Assembly (NCBI GenBank): GCA_002432025.1
Contig: DJFE01000031.1
Span: 1-64,000, forward strand
Direction: 5' to 3'
Source of the DNA: Candidatus Avelusimicrobium stercoris
GTDB lineage: Bacteria; Elusimicrobiota; Elusimicrobia; Elusimicrobiales; Elusimicrobiaceae
Length of the DNA stretch: 64,000 bases
Shown here: one piece after another, positions 25,018 to 33,665 of the stretch
Numbering within the stretch: the stretch's first letter is position 1
How the letters are laid out: each line of letters begins with the position of its first letter
Notes under the pieces: model-generated
What the model was told of the DNA's origin: nothing
Databases searched by the model: none
What the model saw: only the letters and a program-made list of their open reading frames with translations
Translations under genes and position numbers: made by a program

Positions 25018-26484
25018 ATGTCTAAAATTCTGTCCAAAATTAAACTCAACACCTTCGCTATTATTTTATCTATCGTAGCGGTGGTGGCCGCGCTGACCTG
25101 GATTGTGCCCAGCGGCGCCTATGACAAAATGGACGTGGACGGCCGCCAGGTCGTCGTAGCCGGAACGTATCACGCGGTGCCGGCCAACCCGCAAGGTTTG
25201 TTTGACGTGTTAAAAGCCCCCATTAAAGGCTTTTCCAATACGGCAGAGGTAATTGTATTTCTGCTTGTTATCGGCGGGGTGCTTTCCGTGGTGGAAAAAA
25301 CAGGCGCGATTGCCGCCGGTATTCAGGCCGCCAGCGGATTTTTCCAACGCAAACCCAAACTGCGCTTTCTGTTTATTCCGCTTGGAATTATTGTATTCTC
25401 GTTGTGCGGGGCGACATTTGGTATGTGCGAAGAAGCCCTTATCTTTATCCCGATTTTTATCCCCTTGGCTCTATCCCTGGGATACGACTCCGCCCTCGGT
25501 ACCGCAATTCCGTTTATCGGCGCGGGCGTAGGCTTTGCGGCCGCGTTTACCAACCCGTTTACCGTGGGTATCGCGCAGGGGATTGCCCAAGTGCCGCTGT
25601 ATTCCGGCATTGGATACCGCTTTACCATTTGGATTATCTGCACGACGGTAGTTATCAGTTGGTTAAGCGTGTATGCGCGCAAAATCCGCAAGGACCCGAC
25701 CAAAAGTTTAACTTATGAGTTTGATATTGAAAAACGCAAAGAATTAAAACTCAATAAAGAAGAAACCAAAATGACCCGCCGCCAAAAATGGGTGCTCTTA
25801 GCCTTTGGCCTAGGGATGGTGGGGCTGGTTATCGGCGTGTTAAAACCCCAAATCTGCGAAATGATTAAAGGGATGTGGGGCGTGGATTTAATGGAAATCC
25901 TGCACTTGGAAGCCGAGGGCTGGTACATTACCGAAATTGCCGCCTTATTCTTGGGCGTGGGCTTTTTGTGCGGATTTTTGGGCAAAATGAATATGCAAAA
26001 ATTTACCGACGCGTTCTTTGACGGCGTGCGCGGTATGGCGGAAATTGCAATGCTTTTGTGCTTTGCACAAGCGATCGTAATTATCGCCAACAATGGGCAT
26101 ATTTTGGACACAATGCTTAACTGGATGTCCGCCGCTATCAAACATTTGCACCCGGTGTGTGCCTCGTGGGCGGCGATGATGCTGCAAACGGTGATTGACT
26201 TCTTTATCCCCTCGGGCAGCGGCAAGGCCGTGCTGACGATGCCGATTTTGGCCCCGTTGGCCGACCTTATCGGCATTACGCGCCAAACGATGGTGCTGGC
26301 CTTCCAGTTGGGCGGCAGTTGGATGAATATGGTCATCCCGACCGACCCTGTAACCATTGCGGCTATCGGCTTTGCGCGCATTGCGTATCCGAAATGGCTG
26401 AAATGGATGCTGCCTTTGTTAATTGTGATGTATTTGCTGTCGTTCTTGCTGTTAGTGCCGCCGTATTTTATGAAGTGGCAATAA
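25018..26484 (+). CDS. YfcC-family membrane carrier (first copy)
   Basis: The 488-residue inner-membrane protein has about 12 hydrophobic helices and belongs to the YfcC/DcuC-like group (ion transporter superfamily). Landmarks are ALTWIVPSGAYD, FSLCGATFGMCEEAL, FVAAFTNPFTVGIAQ-like FAAAFTNPFTVGIAQ, and FFIPSGSGKAVLTMPILAPL. Members are linked to amino acid or dipeptide uptake; the substrate is unknown here. A closely similar paralogue follows, each copy with its own terminator. GAAGGAA precedes the ATG. Confidence 0.87.
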   Translation: MSKILSKIKLNTFAIILSIVAVVAALTWIVPSGAYDKMDVDGRQVVVAGTYHAVPANPQGLFDVLKAPIKGFSNTAEVIVFLLVIGGVLSVVEKTGAIAAGIQAASGFFQRKPKLRFLFIPLGIIVFSLCGATFGMCEEALIFIPIFIPLALSLGYDSALGTAIPFIGAGVGFAAAFTNPFTVGIAQGIAQVPLYSGIGYRFTIWIICTTVVISWLSVYARKIRKDPTKSLTYEFDIEKRKELKLNKEETKMTRRQKWVLLAFGLGMVGLVIGVLKPQICEMIKGMWGVDLMEILHLEAEGWYITEIAALFLGVGFLCGFLGKMNMQKFTDAFFDGVRGMAEIAMLLCFAQAIVIIANNGHILDTMLNWMSAAIKHLHPVCASWAAMMLQTVIDFFIPSGSGKAVLTMPILAPLADLIGITRQTMVLAFQLGGSWMNMVIPTDPVTIAAIGFARIAYPKWLKWMLPLLIVMYLLSFLLLVPPYFMKWQ

Positions 26485-26490
26485 TTTTTT

Positions 26491-26556
26491 ACGTCCCGCC
26501 GCAATTTTTGGATTTTAATATAAAAATCCTTGTTTGAGCCGGCGGGGCGTTTTTTA
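26491..26556 (+). terminator. Terminator after the first YfcC gene
   Basis: ACGTCCCGCCG pairs with CGGCGGGGCGT, then TTTTTT. A second stem GGATTTT/AAAATCC sits inside the loop, giving a branched hairpin. Confidence 0.8.
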
Positions 26557-26597
26557 TTAAAAAAATGCCGTACCTAAAAAGAGGAAAACAAAAGTAA

Positions 26598-27992
26598 ATG
26601 AAAAAAATGCTGTGCAACACCTATTTTTTGGTGTTCTCCATTATGCTGTTCGTGGCCGCGCTGACTTGGATTGTCCCCTCCGGCCAATACGACCGCTTGG
26701 AACAGGACGGCCGCACCTATGCGGTGGCCGGTTCTTATCACCAAGTGGACCGCAACCCCCAAGGCGTAGGCGACGTGTTAGCCGCCCCGGTGGAAGGGTT
26801 CACCCAATGCGCGGAAATCATCGCGTTTATTTTGGTAGTGGGTGCGCTGTTTACGATTATTGAACGCACAGGCGCTATCAATACGATGATTAAAAAGGTC
26901 AGTCTGTTCTTTTCCAACAAGCCCCGTTACAAAAAACTGTTCATACCCGTATGTATGTTTCTGTTTTCGCTATGCGGAGCCTTGTTTGGGATGGAAGAAG
27001 AAACGCTTATTTTTATCCCTATCTTTATTCCGCTCGCGCTATCGCTGGGGTATGACACCGTAGTCGGTATGTCTATCCCGTTTATCGGCGCGTTTACCGG
27101 GTTTTCTTCGGCGTTTGTAAACCCGTTCACCGTCGGCATCGCGCAAACGATTGCCCAACTGCCGATGTATTCCGGCTGGCAATACCGCCTGCTGATTTGG
27201 TTCGTCTTTACGTCCGTGGTGGCGGGGTTCTTTACCTGGTACGGCGAACGCGTGCGCAAAAACCCCACCAAGAGTTTAACCTATAAAATGGACTTGGAAA
27301 AACGCGCCGAACTGAAAATCATCAATGACGTGGTAGTGGACGAATCCTTCCGCTTAACCCGCGCGCACAAACTGGTAATTGTTTCTTTTATTATCGGTAT
27401 GGGCATTTTGTTCTACGGCGTCATCCGCTACCAATGGTATATGATTGAAATTGCCGCGGTGTTTTTAGGCGTGTCTATTGCCAGCGCGTACTTTGGCAAA
27501 CTGACGCTGGACCAAACGACCGACGCGATTATTGACGGTGCCAAATCTATGATGGGCGTATGTATTTTAATGGCGCTGGCGCGCTCTATCGTAATTGTAG
27601 CCACCAACGGGCATATTTTGGATACCTTCCTGCACCTTATGACCCAAAGCGTGGGCAGCCTGCACCCGATTTTGGCCTCGCAGGCGATGTTTATCATCCA
27701 AACGGTGCTGAACTTCTTTATCGCTTCCGGCTCCGGCCAAGCGGTGCTGACAATGCCGATTATGGTGCCGCTGGGCGACTTGGTAAACGTGTCGCGCCAA
27801 ACGGTCATTTTGGCCTACCAGTTTGGGGAAGGCTGGGGCAACCCGATTATCCCCACCGCTCCCGTTACAATGGGGGCCTTGGCCTTGGCCGGGATATCCT
27901 ATCCGGCGTGGGTAAAGTGGTTTATGAAATTAGAGATTATTTTAATTGTACTCTCTATGCTGCTGCTGATACCCGCCTACTATATTTGGTAA
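26598..27992 (+). CDS. YfcC-family membrane carrier (second copy)
   Basis: This 464-residue paralogue of the preceding gene keeps the same landmarks in the same order: ALTWIVPSGQYD, FSLCGALFGMEEETL, SSAFVNPFTVGIAQT and FFIASGSGQAVLTMPIM. It is about 25 residues shorter in the central loop. The pair looks like a tandem duplication followed by divergence, probably of substrate preference. It has its own upstream gap and downstream terminator, so the copies may be regulated separately. Confidence 0.87.
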   Translation: MKKMLCNTYFLVFSIMLFVAALTWIVPSGQYDRLEQDGRTYAVAGSYHQVDRNPQGVGDVLAAPVEGFTQCAEIIAFILVVGALFTIIERTGAINTMIKKVSLFFSNKPRYKKLFIPVCMFLFSLCGALFGMEEETLIFIPIFIPLALSLGYDTVVGMSIPFIGAFTGFSSAFVNPFTVGIAQTIAQLPMYSGWQYRLLIWFVFTSVVAGFFTWYGERVRKNPTKSLTYKMDLEKRAELKIINDVVVDESFRLTRAHKLVIVSFIIGMGILFYGVIRYQWYMIEIAAVFLGVSIASAYFGKLTLDQTTDAIIDGAKSMMGVCILMALARSIVIVATNGHILDTFLHLMTQSVGSLHPILASQAMFIIQTVLNFFIASGSGQAVLTMPIMVPLGDLVNVSRQTVILAYQFGEGWGNPIIPTAPVTMGALALAGISYPAWVKWFMKLEIILIVLSMLLLIPAYYIW

Positions 27993-28001
27993 AATGACAA
28001 T

Positions 28002-28030
28002 AAGCCCCTTGGCCCGCCAAGGGGCTTTTT
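28002..28030 (+). terminator. Terminator overlapping the next gene's ribosome-binding site
   Basis: AAGCCCCTTGG with CCAAGGGGCTTTTT. The 3' arm contains AAGGGG (28019-28024), the only Shine-Dalgarno candidate for the ATG at 28036. If read-through occurs, the hairpin would hide that site. Confidence 0.8.
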
Positions 28031-28035
28031 AAAAT

Positions 28036-29463
28036 ATGTTAAACGAATTAAAAACCATTTCTTATTTCCATTGGCTGGACTGGGCGGTCTTTTTTGCCGT
28101 GCTCTCCGCCACCGTGGCCGCCGCGGTGTACGGCATCCGCAGGTTAAATAAAAAGCAAGCGGCTAAACCCGCCGGCGCGCTGGACTATTTGTTAATGGGA
28201 CGGCAACTTACGCTCCCGCTGTTTGTGGCTACCTTGGTTGCCACTTGGTACGGCGGAATTTTCGGCGTGAACGAAATTACATTTAACTACGGCATTTATA
28301 ACTTTGTTACGCAAGGGGCGTTTTGGTATATTTCTTACTTAATTTTCGCCTTTTTTATTACCGATAAAATCGCCCGCTTTAAATCCGTTACCTTGCCCGA
28401 TTTAACGGGCCAAATGTTCGGCCCCAAATCCGCCAAAGTGGCCGCCGTTTTTACCTTTTTTTACATTACCCCGGTGGCGTATGTGCTTAGTTTAGGGATG
28501 TTTTTGCATATGGTGTTTGGCATTGGCGTACTGCCCGGTATGGTGCTGGGGACGCTTTTTACAGGGCTTTACAGCGCGTGGGGCGGGTTCCGCTCGGTGG
28601 TGTTTTCCGACTTGGTGCAATTTTTTGTAATGTGCAGTGCGGTGCTGCTTGTGGTGCTGTTTTCCGTAGGGACCTTTGGCGGCCTTTCCTTTTTAAAGGC
28701 CAATTTGCCCGCCTCGCACTTTACCCTTACCGGGGGCAATTCGTGGCTAAATACGCTTATTTGGGGCTTTATCGCGCTTTCTACGCTTATTGACCCCAGT
28801 TTTTACCAACGGTGCTTTGCCGCCAAAAGCCCGGCCGTTGTTAAAAAGGGCATTTTGATTTCCACCTTTATTTGGTTTTGCTTTGACTTATGCACCACGG
28901 CGGGCTCTTTATATGCGCGGGCCGTTTTGCCGCAGGCCGAACCGGGGCAGGCGTATTTCTTTTACGCTATCCAGTTACTGCCCGTGGGCTTAAAGGGCTT
29001 TTTTGTGGCCGGGATTTTGTCCATCATCCTTTCCACGTTAAACTCCTTTTTATTCATCGCGTCCAATACGTTAAGTTTTGACCTGCTGCGCTTCCGCGTT
29101 AAAAACATTGTGCTCTCCAACCGCGTGGCTATCTTTTTGGTGGGAGCCTTGGCTATTTTTATGGCGCATATTTTCCACGGCAGTTTTAAGGAAATTTGGC
29201 TTGTGTTGGGCTCGTACTTTTCCGCCTGTTTATTGGTGCCGATTTTAATGGGATATTTGTATCCGGGCCGCATTAGCGACCGTTTGTTTGTGGCATCTTC
29301 GCTTACCAGCGCGGCCACGATGACGGCTTGGCGTTTTATCCCCAAGCACGAAGTTTTAGAAGCCTTGGACCCGTTTTACATTGGAATTTTGACGGGACTT
29401 ATCATCCTGCTGATTTTCCGCCAAAGAGGAGGAACGCCCATTGCGCGCATTACTTATCGGTAA
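28036..29463 (+). CDS. Sodium:solute symporter family protein
   Basis: The 475-residue protein has about 12-13 hydrophobic helices of the SSS fold. LLMGRQLTLPLFVATLVATWYGG resembles the TM1 sodium site of the family. GLYSAWGGFRSVVFSDLVQFFVM and ILSIIISTLNSFLFIASNTL-type segments (here IILSTLNSFLFIASNTLSFD) are also conserved. The substrate is unknown. The start lies 6 bases after a terminator hairpin. Its end overlaps the thiamine pyrophosphokinase gene by 23 bases; transport of a thiamine precursor is possible but is inference from that coupling. Confidence 0.87.
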   Translation: MLNELKTISYFHWLDWAVFFAVLSATVAAAVYGIRRLNKKQAAKPAGALDYLLMGRQLTLPLFVATLVATWYGGIFGVNEITFNYGIYNFVTQGAFWYISYLIFAFFITDKIARFKSVTLPDLTGQMFGPKSAKVAAVFTFFYITPVAYVLSLGMFLHMVFGIGVLPGMVLGTLFTGLYSAWGGFRSVVFSDLVQFFVMCSAVLLVVLFSVGTFGGLSFLKANLPASHFTLTGGNSWLNTLIWGFIALSTLIDPSFYQRCFAAKSPAVVKKGILISTFIWFCFDLCTTAGSLYARAVLPQAEPGQAYFFYAIQLLPVGLKGFFVAGILSIILSTLNSFLFIASNTLSFDLLRFRVKNIVLSNRVAIFLVGALAIFMAHIFHGSFKEIWLVLGSYFSACLLVPILMGYLYPGRISDRLFVASSLTSAATMTAWRFIPKHEVLEALDPFYIGILTGLIILLIFRQRGGTPIARITYR

Positions 29464-30061
29464 CGGGGAAACCCAAGAAGCCGCCTTTTTACAACACCTT
29501 GCCAAACAGGCCGATTTGATTTTGGCCGCTGACGGTGGGGCCGACAGGGCCTTGTCCGCCGGGGTCCGCCCGGACGTGATTATCGGGGATTTGGATTCGG
29601 TTTCCCCCCAAGCCAAAAGTTTGGTTCCGGCGGAGAAATTAATTTTTGTAAACAACCAGAATAACACGGATTTGGAAAAAGCGCTTGATTATCTGTCCGC
29701 ACACAGATGTACGCAATGCACGCTGACGGGGTTTGTCGGCGGGCGGTGGGATTTTACATTTGGGAATTTTTTATCGGTTTACCCGTATTTGGATAAAATG
29801 GATATTTGCGTGGCGGGCAAGGGCTGGAAGATTTGGCCGCTGACGCACTCCGTTAAAAAGGCAGTCCGCACGGGTGCGCGCGTGAGCCTTATCCCGGCCG
29901 CAGACTGCCAAAACGTAACCCTAAAAGGGCTTACTTACCCCTTAGAACACGCCAATTTATCTTTGGGACGGACGGGCCAAACATTAAGCAATGTGGCCAA
30001 ACAGCCGGAAATAGAAATCACCTTTGACAAGGGCTTTTTATTGCTCTATATAGAAGATTAA
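29441..30061 (+). CDS. thiN: Thiamine diphosphokinase
   Basis: The enzyme transfers pyrophosphate from ATP to thiamine, giving the cofactor thiamine diphosphate. The N-terminal catalytic domain shows AADGGADRAL, PDVIIGDLDSVSPQ and NTDLEKALDYL; the C-terminal thiamine-binding domain has SLIPAADCQNVTLKGLTYPLE and SNVAKQ. The start is TTG at 29441 with AGAGGAGGAA 8 bases upstream, inside the symporter gene. The length of 206 residues is normal. No TPP riboswitch is seen nearby. Confidence 0.94.
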   Translation: MRALLIGNGETQEAAFLQHLAKQADLILAADGGADRALSAGVRPDVIIGDLDSVSPQAKSLVPAEKLIFVNNQNNTDLEKALDYLSAHRCTQCTLTGFVGGRWDFTFGNFLSVYPYLDKMDICVAGKGWKIWPLTHSVKKAVRTGARVSLIPAADCQNVTLKGLTYPLEHANLSLGRTGQTLSNVAKQPEIEITFDKGFLLLYIED

Positions 30062-30092
30062 AAAACGCGCTCATAAGAGCGCGTTTTTTATT
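30059..30092. terminator. Bidirectional terminator between convergent genes
   Basis: AAAAAACGCGCTC with GAGCGCGTTTTTT is symmetrical, with A and T runs on both sides. It serves thiN and the minus-strand TPR gene. Confidence 0.87.
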
Positions 30093-31629
30093 TTATTCTT
30101 TTATATAACTTATCTGCGGCCTTTATTTCGCTTCGGGCCATTTCCAAATATTTCTTTGCTTCGTCTGTCTGCCCCAGGGCGGCTAAAACCGCCCCATAAT
30201 GGTAGGCTATTTCCGCATTGGCGGCCATTGTTCCCCCATCAATAGAAGCAAGCAAATCGCGCGCTTGGTCCAATTTATTTTGCTTGAAATAAATCCAAGC
30301 CATCGTGTCCATAAACGAAGCGTCCTGCGGGCTAACCGCCAGCGCACGCGCCGCATAGGCGGAAGCCTCGTCCAAACGCACTCCGCGCTCGGCCAGCGAA
30401 TACGCATACAAATTAAGCGCGGGCGCATTTTGCGGGTTTTCCCCTATCAGCATTTCCAACTGTTCTTCTAACGCCTTATACTTTTTAAGCCCGTCCAACG
30501 CGTAGGCATATTGCAAACGCGCTTCCGCGTACGAAGAATTGGTATCCAGCACCTGCGACAAGACACGCGCGGCTTTTTTATATTGGGCATTATCGTTTAA
30601 GGCCACGCCGTAAAAATAGCCGACCTCTACATTGCCCGGAAATTTTTGATAGGCCTGCGCCAAGGTATTTAAACTTTCCTGCGGTTGGTTCAAGCGTTGC
30701 AAGTAAAAACTGACCTGAACCCATTTGGAAGCGTTTTCGTTATAGTCCGCCGCATCCCGCACATACGAAGCGGCACGGGCATAATCACCCTTTTGCTCGG
30801 CAAGCAACGCCAAAAAGTACGAGGTGGGCACGTCCCCGTTATCGTCGGCCTTGGCCTTTAAAAAGTACGCTTCGGCCTTGGGCAAATCCTTTACCAGCAA
30901 AAAGACGGAGCCCATCCGCGAATAAGTTGCCGCCGAACCGTAGCCGATTTTTTCCAACTCTTCCAGTTCGTGCAGCATTAAAAAATATTGGGAGGTTTTT
31001 TCGTACACTTCCGCCCGGCCCAACATCGCCGCCGGGTCCTTGGGCGACACAGCAAGGGCCTTATCGTAATATGCCAAGGCCTGCTGGTACTGCTTACTGC
31101 GCCCGTAAATGTTTCCGGCCGTGGTGTAAATATCCGCCGCCAACGCCGGGTATTTTTCAGCCAGTTCCAAAAGTTTACTGGCCGCCTGCATACTGCCCAA
31201 AGAAGACAAAAGCGAAGCGTATTGATACAGCACCTGCGCATTTTCCGGCGCAAGGGCGAGGGCTCTCTCGTAGGCTTTTTCGGCCTCGTCCACTTGTCCC
31301 AATTTCCACTGATACGCCCCGTAAACCGTCCAATCCTCGGGGTCCGTGGTGTCCGCCGGAACGAAATCTTCATACGGCTTGGCCAGTTCGGGCTTGCCGT
31401 CGGCCAACGCCTGCGCCACTAAAAGCCGCTTGATATAAGAGGAATCCGGCGAAAGTTTTAGGGCTTGCTCCAACAAAGCAAATGCGGCAGAATCATTGGC
31501 GCGCTGAGCATAAACGGCCTTTAAAAAGGTGTTTATTTGGCGCACCTCTTGGCGGCTTTCGTCCGTAAGCGGCAGCGCAAACGCGGGCGAAAAGGATAAG
31601 CACAAAAGCAATACTAAAAATTTCTTCAT
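30088..31629 (-). CDS. Exported TPR-repeat protein
   Basis: A signal peptide (1-18, AFA-LP) precedes about twelve tetratricopeptide repeats over residues 25-500, for example VDEAEKAYERALALAPENAQ, QYQQALAYYDKALAVSPKDP and KYLEMARSEIKAADKLYKRI. The 513-residue protein would be a periplasmic or surface scaffold. No lipobox is present. Its start overlaps the rimI stop by 4 bases, making it the last gene of the tsaE-tsaB-rimI unit. The function is not known. Confidence 0.85.
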   Translation of the reverse strand: MKKFLVLLLCLSFSPAFALPLTDESRQEVRQINTFLKAVYAQRANDSAAFALLEQALKLSPDSSYIKRLLVAQALADGKPELAKPYEDFVPADTTDPEDWTVYGAYQWKLGQVDEAEKAYERALALAPENAQVLYQYASLLSSLGSMQAASKLLELAEKYPALAADIYTTAGNIYGRSKQYQQALAYYDKALAVSPKDPAAMLGRAEVYEKTSQYFLMLHELEELEKIGYGSAATYSRMGSVFLLVKDLPKAEAYFLKAKADDNGDVPTSYFLALLAEQKGDYARAASYVRDAADYNENASKWVQVSFYLQRLNQPQESLNTLAQAYQKFPGNVEVGYFYGVALNDNAQYKKAARVLSQVLDTNSSYAEARLQYAYALDGLKKYKALEEQLEMLIGENPQNAPALNLYAYSLAERGVRLDEASAYAARALAVSPQDASFMDTMAWIYFKQNKLDQARDLLASIDGGTMAANAEIAYHYGAVLAALGQTDEAKKYLEMARSEIKAADKLYKRIK

Positions 31630-32060
31630 AATTCCGTCCCCATAATGAGAGCGTCGTCGGTATCATTATAAAATTTTTCCCGCCGGCCCGTTTCTTTCAG
31701 CCCCGCCTTCTGGTAGAGCGAAATGGCCGGGATATTGCGTACATTTACTTCCAGCGTAACCGTCTGCCCGCCCTTGGCGCGCACCTCGGCAAGTGCCCGG
31801 GAAAGGAGCAAAAAGCCTATTCCTCTCCGGCAAGATTGCGGCCATACGGCCAAATTTAAAATCTCGCAAAATCCCGCCGCCAGCCGCAGAGCCAAAAAGC
31901 CTACAATTTCGCCGTTTTCCTCCGCGCACCACACCTGTGCAAACGGGTGGATGATTTCGCCCGCCAAGCCTTTTTCGCCCCAATGCGCACTCATCGGCTG
32001 GGCCGCTTCTATCTGCGCTAACCGGGGGGCGTCTAACGCTACGGCAGGGCGTAACTTCAT
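31626..32060 (-). CDS. rimI: Ribosomal-protein-alanine N-acetyltransferase RimI-type
   Basis: This GNAT acetyltransferase has 144 residues, with the acetyl-CoA loop in QSCRRGIGFLLLSRAL, preceded by EILNLAVWP and followed by LEVNVRNIPAISLYQKAGLKE and RREKFYNDTDDALIM. This order is typical of RimI, which acetylates the N-terminus of ribosomal protein S18. It overlaps tsaB by 4 bases; the tsaB-rimI pairing is widespread and supports the assignment. Other GNAT substrates cannot be excluded. Confidence 0.9.
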   Translation of the reverse strand: MKLRPAVALDAPRLAQIEAAQPMSAHWGEKGLAGEIIHPFAQVWCAEENGEIVGFLALRLAAGFCEILNLAVWPQSCRRGIGFLLLSRALAEVRAKGGQTVTLEVNVRNIPAISLYQKAGLKETGRREKFYNDTDDALIMGTEL

Positions 32061-32752
32061 TTGGGTTGCACCAGTTCAAAACGGGCGGGCTTTAAATAAA
32101 GCGGTTCCAGCGCGTTTTGGCTCCAAGCGTCCTCTTGCGCCATTTCCAGCAAGGTGGCCGGGCGGACAAAACAGTCCTTTTCCGCGGCAAAAGTATAGTG
32201 CGGGCCCACCAGTCCGGCAAGGGGCTGGCCGTCTTTATCGCTTCCCGCCAAGAAAAGCGGTTTGCCATAACCGGACAAACGGCTTAATAATTCCTCGCGG
32301 GACAACCAAGCCGGGCCCTTTTGCTCGCCGTCAAAAATCTGTAAAAAATATTCCTCTCTAAACGCGTGCAATACAACCGCCAGCGCGCCCTGCGGGTTTT
32401 CCTTCTGCCAAGTGGCAAAAGCGCGGGACTTTTCGGCCTGACGGCGAAGCACCTCAAACATAGTCGCGCCGCGCACCTGCGTTTTATTTAAAAATTGCAT
32501 CATAGAAGCAAACGTAAGCGAAATGCGAATCCCGGTAAAACGCCCCGGACCGCGGATGATAAAAATACGGCCGATGTCTTCCATTTGCGCCCCGGCCTTA
32601 TGAAGCAAGGCTTCCAGCGCGGGGAAGAGCAATTTTTCCTGTTTGACGCCTTTTCTGCGCACGGAAAAAATTTTACCGTCCTTTTGCGCCGTCAGCAGCA
32701 AGGGGGAGCCGGACGTGTCCATACCCAAGGTTAATTTTTCGCTGCTTTGCAT
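32057..32752 (-). CDS. tsaB: tRNA threonylcarbamoyladenosine biosynthesis protein TsaB
   Basis: TsaB is the non-catalytic partner of TsaD in t6A formation. The ASKHA-type N-terminus LTLGMDTSGSPLLL, then FIIRGPGRFTGIRISLTFA, is diagnostic. The length of 231 residues is normal. It overlaps tsaE by 22 bases and rimI by 4, so the genes are translationally coupled. Confidence 0.93.
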   Translation of the reverse strand: MQSSEKLTLGMDTSGSPLLLTAQKDGKIFSVRRKGVKQEKLLFPALEALLHKAGAQMEDIGRIFIIRGPGRFTGIRISLTFASMMQFLNKTQVRGATMFEVLRRQAEKSRAFATWQKENPQGALAVVLHAFREEYFLQIFDGEQKGPAWLSREELLSRLSGYGKPLFLAGSDKDGQPLAGLVGPHYTFAAEKDCFVRPATLLEMAQEDAWSQNALEPLYLKPARFELVQPK

Positions 32753-33207
32753 AATGCCTCCAACAACGCGTCCGACACGCGCCCGAAAGACTGCAATTTA
32801 ATCACGCGTTCGTCGCCTTCTTTTAAAATAAAATCCATTTCTAACCTGTCCGCCGGCAACATATGGCGAATCGGGTCCGGCCACTCGGCCAAAATAATGG
32901 CTTTTTCGTCCTCTAACATTTCTTCAAAGCCAAGGTTGAACACTTCGCCCTCTTCCAGGCGGAATAAATCAATATGGAACAAGCGGTGTTTTTTATTTTT
33001 GTATTCCTTCATCAAACTGAAACTGGCGCTGGTCGGCGAACTTTTAAGCCCCAAGGCTGCCGCCACCCCCTTTACAAACACCGTTTTGCCCGCGCCGATA
33101 GGCCCGCGCAAAAAGACAATTTCCCCGCCTTTAAGCGCAGAGGAAAACCGCTCGGCAAGCGCCAGGGTTTGCGCGCGGGAGTGAGTTGCAATTTCCGCTG
33201 TTTTCAT
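32731..33207 (-). CDS. tsaE: tRNA threonylcarbamoyladenosine biosynthesis ATPase TsaE
   Basis: TsaE is the small ATPase of the t6A complex. The Walker A motif is GPIGAGKTVF, with SPTSASFSLMKEYKN, FHIDLFRLE and IILAEWPDPI following in the usual order. The length of 158 residues is normal. It starts directly at the stop of the CBM48 membrane-protein gene and overlaps tsaB. Confidence 0.94.
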   Translation of the reverse strand: MKTAEIATHSRAQTLALAERFSSALKGGEIVFLRGPIGAGKTVFVKGVAAALGLKSSPTSASFSLMKEYKNKKHRLFHIDLFRLEEGEVFNLGFEEMLEDEKAIILAEWPDPIRHMLPADRLEMDFILKEGDERVIKLQSFGRVSDALLEALCKAAKN

Positions 33208-33665
33208 TATTTCACCGTCTTAATACAAATTTCACGGCCGTCCACTTCGCGGCGGTCCAGGTTTACGGGGTCCAAGACTTCCTGCCCGTCCACCGAAAAC
33301 ACATACTTATATTCTCCCCCCGTCAGCGCGACGGAGGTTTCAAAATAGCCCTTGCGGTACGGCTTTAACACGATAGGGTCCTTGCCCCAGCGGTTAAAAT
33401 CCGCCAACAGTTCCACCTTTTGCGCGCCGGGAGCCGTCAAATAAAATTTGCGGTATTTCACCTCGGTATCGTACGGCTGGCTCACGGGTTTAGCGCTGGC
33501 CAAAAGGCTTTCTTTATTAAGCGGCGCCACCGAAGCGGAACTTTCAATCGTATCGGCGGCATAATCATAATAATCCTCCGACACGGTAAAAAACCAAGTC
33601 AGCACGATCGCTATCAAAATTAAAAACAACACGAAAAGCGCACCCGGCTTTTTAATCTTGGGCAT
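33207..33665 (-). CDS. Membrane-anchored CBM48-type carbohydrate-binding protein
   Basis: The 152-residue protein has one membrane helix (about 9-27) and then a single glycogen-binding/CBM48-like domain (about 70-150): FYLTAPGAQKVELLADFNRW, GYFETSVALTGGEYKYVFSVDG and DPVNLDRREVDGRE. This fold is usually found in glycogen-debranching enzymes or AMPK beta subunits and has no enzyme domain here. It overlaps the radical SAM gene by 14 bases and abuts tsaE. The ligand and role are unknown; glycogen or protein binding are both possible. Confidence 0.82.
   Translation of the reverse strand: MPKIKKPGALFVLFLILIAIVLTWFFTVSEDYYDYAADTIESSASVAPLNKESLLASAKPVSQPYDTEVKYRKFYLTAPGAQKVELLADFNRWGKDPIVLKPYRKGYFETSVALTGGEYKYVFSVDGQEVLDPVNLDRREVDGREICIKTVK

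Noticed and set aside
29400..29460. TPP riboswitch before thiN
   Set aside because: thiN is translated from inside the symporter gene; no TPP-box pattern such as CTGAGA was seen in a leader.
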